Of a DNA stretch of 15,455 bases, positions 1-9,285 are shown piece after piece. Location of the stretch: positions 1 through 15,455 of the forward strand of contig CAMLEO010000162.1 in assembly GCA_946478975.1 (NCBI GenBank), in the 5' to 3' direction. This stretch comes from an uncultured Steroidobacter sp. Its GTDB lineage: Bacteria; Pseudomonadota; Gammaproteobacteria; Steroidobacterales; Steroidobacteraceae. Each line of letters opens with the position of its first letter. Position 1 is the first letter of the stretch. A model generated the notes under the pieces. That model saw only the letters and a program-made list of their open reading frames with translations, was not told where the DNA came from and did no database searches. The position numbers were made by a program, and so were the translations under genes.

Positions 1-2026
<2,026 letters not shown>

Positions 2027-2030
<4 letters not shown>

Positions 2031-3319
2031 GCCGACACATAGTCAAGCTGCCGGACCTCGGCGAAGGCACGGTGTCCTCGGAAATCGTCGCGTGGCGCGT
2101 CAAGATCGGCGACCAGGTCACCGAAGATCAGCCCATCGTCGAGATGTCGACCGATAAAGCGGTCGTCGAGATGCCCTCGCCCGTGACTGGCCGCGTCGTA
2201 TCGCTCGGCGGCCAGCCCGGCGATCAGATTGCAGTCGGAGCTGAGTTGATCGTGCTGGAAACGGGCGAAGGTTCGGCGGCCGCATCGTCGCAGTCGGACG
2301 CGACCGCCGATAGCAAGCTCGCTGCCAAGTCCGAGGCTCGCCAGCAAACATCGCCGCCGGCCACGAACGTGGCGCCAAAATCCGCGGCGGCGGGCACGAA
2401 CGGCGGCTCGCATCCGGCGCAGAAAACTCCGGGCCGCGTGATGGCCTCGCCAGCAACTCGCGCCCGAGCCAAACAATCGGGCATCGATCTCACCACCGTC
2501 GTCGGCACCGGTCGCGACGGTCGCATTCAAAAACAAGATCTCGAAGCCGCGATTCAGGAGCGTCAGCACGGCCGTGCGCCGGCTCGCGGCCCTGCCGACG
2601 GTCGCCGGGAAATGCGCACCGGCACGGAGGAGATTCGCATCCTCGGCGTTCGTCGCGTGAGCGCGCAGCGCGTTGCCGACTCCAAGAGAAACATTCCGCA
2701 CTTCTCCTATGTGGAAGAAGTGGATCTCACCGAGCTCGAACGGCTGCGCAAATATTTGAACTCGCGACTGCCGAAGGGCGCGCCGTCGTACACATATCTG
2801 CCGTTTCTGGCGATGGCGCTGGTGCGCGTGATCGAGCAGTTCCCGAAGGTGAACTCACGTTACGACGCCGAGCGCAATGTGCTGGTTCGTTACGACGGCG
2901 TGCACGTCGGCGTTGCGACCCAGACCGGCGATGGCTTGAAAGTGCCGGTCGTGCGCCATGCCGAATCGATGTCACTGAAAGAGCTCGCTGCGGAGATCCG
3001 CCGGCTGTCGCAGGCCGCACGCGATGGCACCGCGAGCCGCAACGAGCTGGGCGGGTCGACGATCACGATCACCAGTCTCGGCAAGCTCGGCGGCATCGTT
3101 TCCACGCCCATCATCAATGCGCCGGAAGTGGCCATCATCGGCATCAACAAAGCCATCGAGCGGCCGGTGATCGTCAATGGCCAGGTCGCGGTGCGCCTGA
3201 TGATGAATCTGTCCTCCTCGTTCGATCACCGTTTCATCGACGGCTACGATGCGGCCGAAACCATCCAGGCGCTGAAAGAAAAACTCGAACAGCCCGCCAC
3301 CATCTTCATCCACGACTAG
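2027..3319 (+). CDS. bkdB: Branched-chain 2-oxoacid dehydrogenase E2 (dihydrolipoyl acyltransferase)
   Basis: This 430-residue acyltransferase core takes the branched acyl group from E1 on a lipoyl arm and gives it to CoA. Domains in order: one lipoyl domain (about 3-80) with the lipoylated Lys44 in MSTDKAVVEMPSP; an Ala/Ser/Pro/Thr/Lys-rich flexible linker (about 80-136); a peripheral subunit-binding domain (about 137-174, RVMASPATRARAKQSGIDL to GRIQKQDLEAAI); and a catalytic domain to the end with the motif DHRFIDGYDAA, giving catalytic His401 and Asp405. The ATG at 2027 was chosen for the ATGA overlap with E1-beta and because MSRHIVKLPDLGEG starts exactly at the lipoyl domain. No E3 (lipoamide dehydrogenase) gene follows, so E3 must be supplied from elsewhere. 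Related acetyl- or acetoin-specific E2s cannot be excluded, but the E1 partners point to branched-chain substrates. Confidence 0.92.
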
Positions 3320-3337
3320 TCGTTTCCCCTAACGACT
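3318..3337 (+). terminator. Hairpin at the E2 stop codon
   Basis: A perfect 7-bp inverted repeat, AGTCGTT (3318-3324) and AACGACT (3331-3337), has a 6-base loop TCCCCT. It begins inside the TAG stop codon of the E2 gene. The sequence after it is pyrimidine-rich but has no real T-run, so it may stabilise the mRNA 3' end or help termination together with the next hairpin. Confidence 0.45.
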
Positions 3338-3357
3338 GTTCATCCTTTCAAGGCAAT

Positions 3358-3381
3358 CGCGCCTGCACATCCGCAGGCGCG
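3358..3381 (+). terminator. GC-rich hairpin after the bkd-type operon
   Basis: A perfect 9-bp inverted repeat, CGCGCCTGC (3358-3366) and GCAGGCGCG (3373-3381), has a 6-base loop ACATCC. It is followed by GCGCTCGCTTTAG, a weak T tract. It lies in the 174-bp gap between the E2 gene and the EAL gene and is the likely operon terminator. No other feature is evident in this gap. Confidence 0.5.
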
Positions 3382-3493
3382 CGCTCGCTTTAGAAACATT
3401 CCGCGCACCGCCTGAACCGTTTGCGACTCGCTTCTCAACGCGCCGTCGGCCTTCAACTTACATTGCGCGCGTGCCTGGAGAGCACCCTTCCGC

Positions 3494-5209
3494 ATGGATT
3501 CGGCAACGAGCACCATCCGTCAATTCCTGATCGAAGCGCACCGGCGTCTCGACAGCCGGGCCGTGGCGTACATTTCGCCGTCGCTCGACGAATTCCATTT
3601 CCATTCCAAAGCGCCCGACGCGCAGGCGTTGAACGAAATGCTGCGCTCGACCGCGCCGGCGTTCGTCGAGCAAAGCCTCTCGCGCGTGAGCAAAGACGGC
3701 GGTGAGCCGTTGGTGCGCAATCGCGTGCGTTATGAAGATGGCGGCCCGCTGCTGGGACGTTTCCTGGTCGCGCCGATCGCCGATCCGGAGGGCAAGCTCG
3801 CCGGCATGGTGATGTTGTTTCGACCGATGGAATGGCTGGAATTCAGCAAAATCGACGCGCGCAACGCCGCTCAATTGAGCCGGCAGCTGTCGCGGCTGCT
3901 GTATTTGCCGGGCGATCCGGTCACCGGCTTGATGGCCCGCGGCGGCATCGAGAAGCTGGTGAACTGGCGCCTGCACTGGCTCGGCCAGCCGCCGAACTCC
4001 AGCGTGCTCTATGGCGATATCGATCAGCTGCACATCCTCAACGATATGCACGGCTTTGAGGCGGGCGATCGCGCGATCGGCGTCGTCGCCAATGCATTAG
4101 CCGCCGAGCTTGCGAATGAGGATGCGGTGTTGAGCCGCTTGTCCGGCGATCGCTTCACCGTGTTTCTACCGGATTGCCCGCTGCCGCAGGCGCAGAAAGT
4201 GGCCAGCCGCTTGGTGCACGCCGTGCAGGCGAGCAGCGTCGTCATCGACAACGAAAAGATTCCGTTGACCATGAGCTTCGGCGCCGCGGCGCTGGCGAGC
4301 GGCGAACGTTCCTTCGATCACGCGCTCGCGGGCGCGGAAGTAGCGTGCAAGACGGCGAAAGAACGGGGCCGCAACCGCGTCGAGATTTATCAGATTTCCG
4401 ATGCGAGCATGATTCGTCGTCGCGACGATATGTCCATCATCGGCAAGCTGCGCAGCGCGCTTCAGCAGGGTCGCTATCAAATCTTCGGTCAGCCGATCGC
4501 CTCGCTGCTCACCCCCGAGGCCGTGCATCGTTATGAGATGTTGTTGCGGATCATCGATGAGAAAGGCCGGCTGGTGCTGCCGGCACACTTCATGTCGTCC
4601 GCGACGCGCTATCAGCTGTTGCCGCAGATGGATCGTGCCGTGGTCATCGACGTGCTCAATCACGTCAAGAGTGCGAGCGCGCGGCCCGGGTTCAAGCCGC
4701 TGCATGTTTGTATCAATCTTTCCGGCCCGACGATCAGCGACGATACGTTCCTGGATTGGATGCTGATGCAATTGGACGAGAGCGGCGTGCGCGGCGAATG
4801 CCTCACATTCGAGCTCACCGAAACTGCAGCGGTAAGTAACATGCCGCAGGCGCAGTTGCTGATGAGCAAGCTGGGCGCGCTCGGCTGCCGCTTCGCGCTC
4901 GACGATTTCGGCACCGGCTTGAGCTCGCTCACGCACCTGAAGAACCTGCCGTTCTCATCGCTCAAGATCGACGGTTCTTTCATCCAGGACATCCTGCAGG
5001 ACGAGCGCTCGCAGGCGCTGGTGCGCGCCGTCGCGCAGCTGGCCGGCGCAATGGGCATGGAAACGGTCGCCGAGTACGTCGAAACGCCGCAAGTGTGCAT
5101 GCGACTGATCGAGCTGCAGGTTCAGTACGGCCAGGGCTACGCCATCGGCAAGCCCCGCCCGCTCACCAGCATACTCTCGCCCGCCGCCGGCCTGCTGCAC
5201 GCGAGCTAG
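3494..5209 (+). CDS. Cyclic-di-GMP phosphodiesterase-type protein, degenerate GGDEF plus EAL domain
   Basis: This 571-residue protein has no signal peptide or clear membrane segment, so it is probably cytoplasmic. Residues 1-135 form an N-terminal region I do not recognise, perhaps a sensor. A GGDEF-like domain (about 140-300) has SGDRF at 217-221 in place of GGDEF, and the inhibitory RxxD site is absent (NEDA at 208-211), so cyclase activity is unlikely. The EAL domain (about 313-565) keeps the expected catalytic set: Glu348 in EMLLR, Asn408 in CINLSG, Glu440 in FELTET, Asp470-Asp471 in DDFGTG, Lys491 in LKIDGSFI, Glu527 in AEYVET and Gln547 in GQGYAIGKP. It is therefore predicted to hydrolyse c-di-GMP, with the GGDEF domain possibly a nucleotide-binding regulator. 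A GGAG lies 12 bases before the ATG, so the ribosome site is only moderate. The gene stands alone. Confidence 0.9.
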   Translation: MDSATSTIRQFLIEAHRRLDSRAVAYISPSLDEFHFHSKAPDAQALNEMLRSTAPAFVEQSLSRVSKDGGEPLVRNRVRYEDGGPLLGRFLVAPIADPEGKLAGMVMLFRPMEWLEFSKIDARNAAQLSRQLSRLLYLPGDPVTGLMARGGIEKLVNWRLHWLGQPPNSSVLYGDIDQLHILNDMHGFEAGDRAIGVVANALAAELANEDAVLSRLSGDRFTVFLPDCPLPQAQKVASRLVHAVQASSVVIDNEKIPLTMSFGAAALASGERSFDHALAGAEVACKTAKERGRNRVEIYQISDASMIRRRDDMSIIGKLRSALQQGRYQIFGQPIASLLTPEAVHRYEMLLRIIDEKGRLVLPAHFMSSATRYQLLPQMDRAVVIDVLNHVKSASARPGFKPLHVCINLSGPTISDDTFLDWMLMQLDESGVRGECLTFELTETAAVSNMPQAQLLMSKLGALGCRFALDDFGTGLSSLTHLKNLPFSSLKIDGSFIQDILQDERSQALVRAVAQLAGAMGMETVAEYVETPQVCMRLIELQVQYGQGYAIGKPRPLTSILSPAAGLLHAS

Positions 5210-5227
5210 TCCGCAGGCGCCGGACTG
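5207..5227 (+). terminator. Hairpin at the EAL gene stop codon
   Basis: The inverted repeat AGTCCG (5208-5213) and CGGACT (5221-5226) has a 7-base loop and begins inside the TAG stop codon. It is followed by an AT-rich stretch (GTATATTTAG). It is a weak intrinsic-terminator candidate, in the same stop-codon position as the first hairpin after the E2 gene. Confidence 0.35.
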
Positions 5228-5275
5228 TATATTTAGTTAAGCTAGCAGCCGGTTTCATTACTGGCAGCAACTCAC

Positions 5276-5869
5276 ATGGCTTGGCCCGAGCCCGTCACGT
5301 TGCGCGGATCGCATGCAACGCTCGAACCTTTGACTCACGCCCGCCGCGACGAGCTCATCGACGCCGTACGCGACGGCGAGCTGTGGAAGCTCTGGTACAC
5401 GTTCGTGCCGACGCCGGATCAGATCGAAGCCGAGATCGAGCGCCGCTTGGAACAACAGCGCAAAGGAACGATGCTGCCCTTCACGATCGTCGATGCCGTA
5501 AGCGGCAAAGCCGCGGGCATGACGACATATATGAACATCGACGCCGACACCAAGCGGGTCGAGATCGGCTCGACGTGGTATCGCAAAAGCGTCCAGCGCA
5601 CGGCGATGAACACCGAATGCAAGCTGATGCTGTTGACCCACGCATTCGAAGTGCTCGACTGCGTGGCCGTCGAGTTCCGCACCCACTTCATCAATCATCA
5701 AAGCCGCCGCGCAATCGAACGCCTCGGCGCCAAGCTCGACGGCATCTTGCGCAACCATCGCCGGGTGTCGGACGGCACACTTCGCGACACCTGCGTGTAC
5801 AGCATCATCGCCAGCGAATGGCCGATGGTCCGCTCGCATCTCACCTATCAGCTTGCAAGCCGCGCTTGA
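5276..5869 (+). CDS. GNAT-family N-acetyltransferase (RimJ/RimL-like)
   Basis: The 197-residue protein has the layout of the GNAT_3 (RimJ/RimL) group, which transfers acetyl from acetyl-CoA to an amine on a protein N-terminus or small molecule. The start VTLRGSHATLEPLTHARRDE is typical of strand beta-1 of this group. The middle contains GKAAGMTTYMNIDADTKRVE and IGSTWYRKSVQRTAMNTE, where family members carry the acetyl-CoA pyrophosphate-binding loop; here the usual Q/RxxGxG/A loop is divergent (YRKSVQRTAMN). The C-terminal part, FRTHFINHQSRRAIERLGAK, matches the conserved Asn/Arg-rich helix of the family. The substrate cannot be told. No good Shine-Dalgarno precedes the ATG, but no better start is seen. 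The 3' end overlaps the convergent reductase gene by 22 bases. Confidence 0.82.
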   Translation: MAWPEPVTLRGSHATLEPLTHARRDELIDAVRDGELWKLWYTFVPTPDQIEAEIERRLEQQRKGTMLPFTIVDAVSGKAAGMTTYMNIDADTKRVEIGSTWYRKSVQRTAMNTECKLMLLTHAFEVLDCVAVEFRTHFINHQSRRAIERLGAKLDGILRNHRRVSDGTLRDTCVYSIIASEWPMVRSHLTYQLASRA

Positions 5870-6465
5870 TTGGATGCGGTTACGCGCCCGATGGGCCGGT
5901 AGCGCTGTACAACGATGCCGCAGGGATAGGCCGTGGCATCAATGCACTGAAGCGGGCGCGGCTGCGTGAAGATTGAATGACCCGACCCTACCGCGTAGGG
6001 ATTGACATAGAACTGCAGCTCGTCCACGACGTTGGCTTCCAGCAGCCCCGCCGCGAAACTCACACCGCCAAAGCAGATGATGTCACCTCCGTGCTGTTGT
6101 TTGAGCTCGGTGACCTCGTCGTGGAGTGAGCCGCGGCCGATAGTTGTGCGCGGCTGATCAATCGCGTTGAGGGACTGACTGATCACACGTTTTTGGGCGG
6201 CGACGATCCTTTCGGTGAAAGCGAAGTCCGGGTCGTCCGCGCGCCGCCTGGCCATCTGCGTCCAGTGATTGATGTAGCCGGTGGCCATCGGGCCACTCAA
6301 GAGAATGGTGTCGACTCGTGCCAGTGTCTCGTTGAAGCGCCGTTTGAGAGCCTCGTCCCACGGACAGCCAGGGCCCCAGTCCCAAAGGGCCCAGTCGAGC
6401 TCTGGGTCGGCGGCCGAGACGAAGCCATCTACGGACATCTGCATCTGCAGGATCAAACGTTTCAT
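5848..6465 (-). CDS. Dihydrofolate reductase-like (RibD C-terminal domain) protein
   Basis: The 205-residue protein belongs to the RibD-C/DHFR-like family, small NAD(P)H-dependent reductases often of unknown substrate. Visible signs are the N-terminal strand MKRLILQMQMSVDGFV, TILLSGPMATGYINHW in the place of the family's nucleotide-binding segment, and GGDIICFGGVSFAAGLLEANVVDELQFYVNP, which is the classic GG-x-x-L...DEL block. The start at 6465 was chosen because it gives the family N-terminus and has GAGGG seven bases upstream; the frame is open upstream to 6627 but that part lies over the NmrA-like gene. Only 10 bases separate it from the NmrA-like gene, so the two are almost surely co-transcribed and controlled from the HxlR spacer. 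It is probably not a housekeeping folate enzyme. Confidence 0.85.
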   Translation of the reverse strand: MKRLILQMQMSVDGFVSAADPELDWALWDWGPGCPWDEALKRRFNETLARVDTILLSGPMATGYINHWTQMARRRADDPDFAFTERIVAAQKRVISQSLNAIDQPRTTIGRGSLHDEVTELKQQHGGDIICFGGVSFAAGLLEANVVDELQFYVNPYAVGSGHSIFTQPRPLQCIDATAYPCGIVVQRYRPIGRVTASNQARLAS

Positions 6466-6475
6466 CTGGGAACCC

Positions 6476-7321
6476 TCAGCTGAGATGTTCACGAGCCCAT
6501 TGCTCGAGCGTGGTTGCGGTTGTGTTTCTGGCCGTCCGTTTCTCACGTCCCCACGGATCGTTGTCGTTGAAGCTGCGAGCGGTTTCCAGAACCGCGTCGG
6601 CAAAGCTCTCGGACATGCCCGCGGCAAGCATGCCGGCGCGTGCTTCGTTCAATGGCACCTGCTGATACCGCACACCGGTCCGGCCAGTGGCCTCGGACAT
6701 CGCGGCTGTTGCCTCGGCCATCGTGTAGTCGCGCGCACCCAGCAGCTCCTGAACACGATCGCCAGGATCGTCCGACATCAGCAACTCCGCAGCACGGCGG
6801 CCCACATCCTCGGCGCTGACCATGGGCAGCGGCCGATCCGCCCGAAAAGGCGTGGCAAACGTGCCGCTTGCTGCTTGACCCGCAAAGTCGAGGCCTTTGG
6901 CGAAGTTCTCCATGAACCAGCCGGCGCGCAGGATCACAACTTCACGAATGCCTAAAGGGGCGATCGCGTCCTCCAGCAGAGCAGCCCCCAGCGAGGTACC
7001 GCGTTTGAGATCCGCACTCAAGCCGCTGAGCACAACCACTCGTTGCAGCCCCGCGCCGCGCAGAGCCTGAGCGAAACGCGAACACAGCTCACGCTCGCGC
7101 GCGTGCAGGTCTGTTGCCGCCAGGTCGAACGGCATCATCAAGTAGGCACCCCAGGATCCAGCGAAGGCTTGCGCCAGCCTCTCTGCATCGTCTAGTGAGA
7201 CGCCATGACTGCGCGCGACCGGCCGCACGGTGTGCCCCGCTTCCCCGAGAAGCCGCATCACGACACTGCCAGTGTCGCTGGTAGCACCCATCACAGTGAA
7301 TGTCTTCAAACGTCCAGTCAT
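6476..7321 (-). CDS. NmrA-like NAD(P)-binding protein (possible quinone reductase)
   Basis: The 281-residue protein has an atypical-SDR (NmrA/QorB-like) fold. The N-terminus TFTVMGATSDTGSVVMRLL holds the Rossmann glycine motif. AYLMMPFDL, RVVVLSGLSAD and REVVILRAGWFMENF are characteristic strands of the family, with the last marking the substrate side. The C-terminal part (YTMAEATAAMSEATGRTGVRYQQVP, then TTATTLEQWAREHLS) matches the typical tail of this group. Family members include E. coli QorB (YtfG), an NADPH:quinone oxidoreductase, and NADPH-sensing regulators. The gene is divergent from an HxlR regulator, as qorB is from ytfH, and leads a two-gene operon with the DHFR-like gene. The ATG at 7321 begins right at the first strand. 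A quinone or electrophile substrate is inference. Confidence 0.85.
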   Translation of the reverse strand: MTGRLKTFTVMGATSDTGSVVMRLLGEAGHTVRPVARSHGVSLDDAERLAQAFAGSWGAYLMMPFDLAATDLHARERELCSRFAQALRGAGLQRVVVLSGLSADLKRGTSLGAALLEDAIAPLGIREVVILRAGWFMENFAKGLDFAGQAASGTFATPFRADRPLPMVSAEDVGRRAAELLMSDDPGDRVQELLGARDYTMAEATAAMSEATGRTGVRYQQVPLNEARAGMLAAGMSESFADAVLETARSFNDNDPWGREKRTARNTTATTLEQWAREHLS

Positions 7322-7342
7322 GACCGCCGTCCTTCTGCTCTT

Positions 7343-7395
7343 AAAATGAAAGCAGTTTCAATTTAGACGGACTGGTGCGAAAATGCAAGCAGTTT
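7343..7395. promoter_or_regulatory. Divergent regulatory region with two 16-bp direct repeats (candidate HxlR operators)
   Basis: AAAATGAAAGCAGTTT (7343-7358) and AAAATGCAAGCAGTTT (7380-7395) differ at one base and lie 37 bp apart start to start. The first copy also has dyad symmetry (TGAAA, GCAG, TTTCA). They fill an AT-richer spacer between the divergent NmrA-like and HxlR genes. The first copy sits 22 bases before the NmrA-like start; the second directly abuts the GGAG ribosome site of the HxlR gene. That placement fits autorepression plus control of the divergent operon. Function is inferred. Confidence 0.6.
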
Positions 7396-7408
7396 GGAGA
7401 ACCTGCCC

Positions 7409-7834
7409 ATGACTGACACTGAAGCGACGTTTCGGTCCCAATGCCCGATCAGCCTGGCGCTCGACGTGCTCGGCGACCGATGGAGCCTGCTGATCGTTCG
7501 CGACCTCATGTTCGCCGGCAAGCGCTATTACCGCGAGCTGATGCGATCCGATGAAGGCATTTCATCCGGCATCCTGGCGGAGCGGCTGGCACGCCTGGTC
7601 GATGTGGGCGTGCTGAGCAGGACAGACGATCCGACCCACAAACAAAAAGCGATCTACAGCCTGACTCCCATGGGCATCGATCTGCTGCCGGTCGTCGCGC
7701 AACTCGGGATCTGGGGCCGCAAGTATTTGCCGGTCACGGCTGAAACCGGCGCACAAGCGGAGCAGCTCGAAAAGGGCGGCGCCGCGCTGTTGAGAAAGAT
7801 CCAGGCAAACCTGCGGAAGCAACATTTGAGCTAG
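7409..7834 (+). CDS. HxlR-family winged-helix transcriptional regulator
   Basis: The 141-residue DNA-binding protein carries the full HxlR signature: CPISLALDVLGDRWSLLIVR near the N-terminus, GKRYYRELMRSDEGISSGIL as the recognition region, and LVDVGVLSRTDDPTHKQKAIYSLTPMGIDLLPV as the wing. Cys12, just before PISLAL, is at the position used for thiol redox or electrophile sensing in members such as HypR and QsrR, so redox sensing is plausible here. The ATG at 7409 is preferred (GGAG nine bases upstream); an in-frame TTG at 7394 would overlap the second operator-like repeat. It is divergent from the NmrA-like/DHFR-like operon, which it probably controls together with itself. The C-terminal region after residue 110 (EQLEKGGAALLRKIQANLRK) is helical and basic at the end. 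Confidence 0.92.
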   Translation: MTDTEATFRSQCPISLALDVLGDRWSLLIVRDLMFAGKRYYRELMRSDEGISSGILAERLARLVDVGVLSRTDDPTHKQKAIYSLTPMGIDLLPVVAQLGIWGRKYLPVTAETGAQAEQLEKGGAALLRKIQANLRKQHLS

Positions 7835-7891
7835 CCGGTGGCCTGGCGCTGCTGTGATGCCGTCGGAACTCGCCGCCGCGCTCGTCCCTTC

Positions 7892-7916
7892 CTCCAGCAT
7901 CCTCCTAGTGCTGGAG
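7892..7916 (+). promoter_or_regulatory. Hairpin covering the ribosome site of the dehydrogenase gene
   Basis: The perfect 8-bp inverted repeat CTCCAGCA (7892-7899) and TGCTGGAG (7909-7916) has a 9-base loop. The 3' arm contains the GGAG that serves the ATG at 7924, and the loop (TCCTCCTAG) itself contains a CCTCC anti-Shine-Dalgarno-like sequence. It could hide the ribosome site or simply end the HxlR transcript. There is no T-run. Confidence 0.45.
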
Positions 7917-7923
7917 TGCCGGT

Positions 7924-9285
7924 ATGCGCGTCAGGATGTTTGCAACGGCGATCGTGGCCTGCGGCGTGCTCGCCTCGGCTGCAGCGGAAGAGTTGACTGC
8001 CGAGCAGGGCTACGGGCCGGATCCGCAGCTGGCAAAGCCAGACAAAGCTCTGGTCCCGAAGGTAAATATCGCACCCGCGAAGCCGTGGAAAGCGGACCAG
8101 GGTCCGGTCGCAGCGAACGGGCTGGCGGTATCGCGTTACGCGTGCGATTTAGATCATCCGCGCTGGTTGTATGTTTTGCCCAATGGCGATGTGCTGGTCG
8201 CCGAAACCAACGCGCCGGAGCGCCCCGCAGACGGCAAGGGAATCAAAGGTTACTTTCAAGGCAAGGCGATGGAGAAAGCCGGCGCCAAAGTGCCGAGCGC
8301 CAATCGCATCACGCTGCTGCGAGATGCAAACAGCGACGGCCAGCCGGAAGTGCGCAGCAAGTTCATCGAAGGCTTGAATTCGCCGTTCGGCATGGCGTTG
8401 GTCGGCAAGAACTTCTATGTCGCGAACACCGACGCGGTGCTGCGCTTCGACTATGCGCCGGGCGTCACGCAGATCAAACAACCGGGCACCAAGCTCGCCG
8501 ACCTGCCCGCCGGCCCGCTCAATCATCACTGGACCAAAAATATCATCGCGAGCCCGAAAGGCGACAAGCTGTATGCGAGCGTCGGTTCGAACAGCAACGT
8601 TGCGGAGAACGGCATTGCCGCGGAAGAGCGTCGCGCGGTCATTCTCGAAATAGATACAACCAGCGGCGCGGTGCGCACGTTTGCATCCGGACTGCGTAAT
8701 GCCAACGGCATGGACTGGAATCCGCAAACAGGCGCGCTGTGGGCAGTGGTGAACGAACGCGACGAGCTCGGCAAGAATCTCGTGCCCGATTATCTAACGT
8801 CGGTGCGAGACGGCGCGTTCTATGGCTGGCCCTATAGTTACTACGGTCAGAACGTCGATGACCGCGTCGACCCGCCTCGCCCCGACCTGGTCGCGAGCGC
8901 GGTCGTGCCCGATTACGGCGTGGGCGCGCACACCGCGTCACTCGGCCTCGTGTTTTATACCGGCAACATGCTGCCTGAGAAATATCGCAACGGCGCGTTC
9001 ATCGGTCAGCACGGCTCGTGGAATCGCGAGCCGCGCAGCGGTTATCGAGTGTTGTTCGTGCCGTTCGCCAACGGCAAGCCATCGGGCCTGCCCGAAGAAG
9101 TGCTCGGCGGGTTCGTGACCGAAGGCGATGCGCGCGGCCGACCGGTGGGCGTGGCGGTCAGCCGCGACGGCGCATTGCTGGTTGCCGACGACGTCGGCAA
9201 CTGCGTGTGGCGGGTTACGCCGGCTGGGTCACCGCAGGTGAGCCAAGCTGCTGGCGCATCTGCCGCCGCAACAACAGCACACTGA
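7924..9285 (+). CDS. Exported PQQ-type sugar dehydrogenase (sorbosone/soluble aldose dehydrogenase family)
   Basis: The 453-residue protein begins with a signal peptide (MRVRMFATAIVACGVLASAAA), so it acts in the periplasm. It is a six-bladed beta-propeller of the L-sorbosone/aldose sugar dehydrogenase family, which oxidise sugars or aldehydes with PQQ. Recognisable parts are GNAPER-like VAETNAPERP (92-101), LNSPFGMAL (151-159), LNHHWTKNI with candidate catalytic His201/His202, FASGLRNANGMDWNP (253-267), AVVNERDELG (274-283), FYGWPYSYYG (299-308), GAHTASLGLVFYTG (334-347), FIGQHGSWNR (359-368) and GRPVGVAVSRDGALLVADD (405-423). GGAG lies seven bases before the ATG, inside a hairpin. The Ala/Thr-rich tail after residue 433 overlaps the convergent MATE gene by 71 bp and is probably not part of the propeller. 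The exact substrate is unknown. Confidence 0.87.
   Translation: MRVRMFATAIVACGVLASAAAEELTAEQGYGPDPQLAKPDKALVPKVNIAPAKPWKADQGPVAANGLAVSRYACDLDHPRWLYVLPNGDVLVAETNAPERPADGKGIKGYFQGKAMEKAGAKVPSANRITLLRDANSDGQPEVRSKFIEGLNSPFGMALVGKNFYVANTDAVLRFDYAPGVTQIKQPGTKLADLPAGPLNHHWTKNIIASPKGDKLYASVGSNSNVAENGIAAEERRAVILEIDTTSGAVRTFASGLRNANGMDWNPQTGALWAVVNERDELGKNLVPDYLTSVRDGAFYGWPYSYYGQNVDDRVDPPRPDLVASAVVPDYGVGAHTASLGLVFYTGNMLPEKYRNGAFIGQHGSWNREPRSGYRVLFVPFANGKPSGLPEEVLGGFVTEGDARGRPVGVAVSRDGALLVADDVGNCVWRVTPAGSPQVSQAAGASAAATTAH

Noticed and set aside
4166..4936. 256-codon minus-strand open frame inside the EAL gene
   Set aside because: It lies fully within a gene with all EAL motifs on the plus strand; the translation is low-complexity and has no ribosome site.
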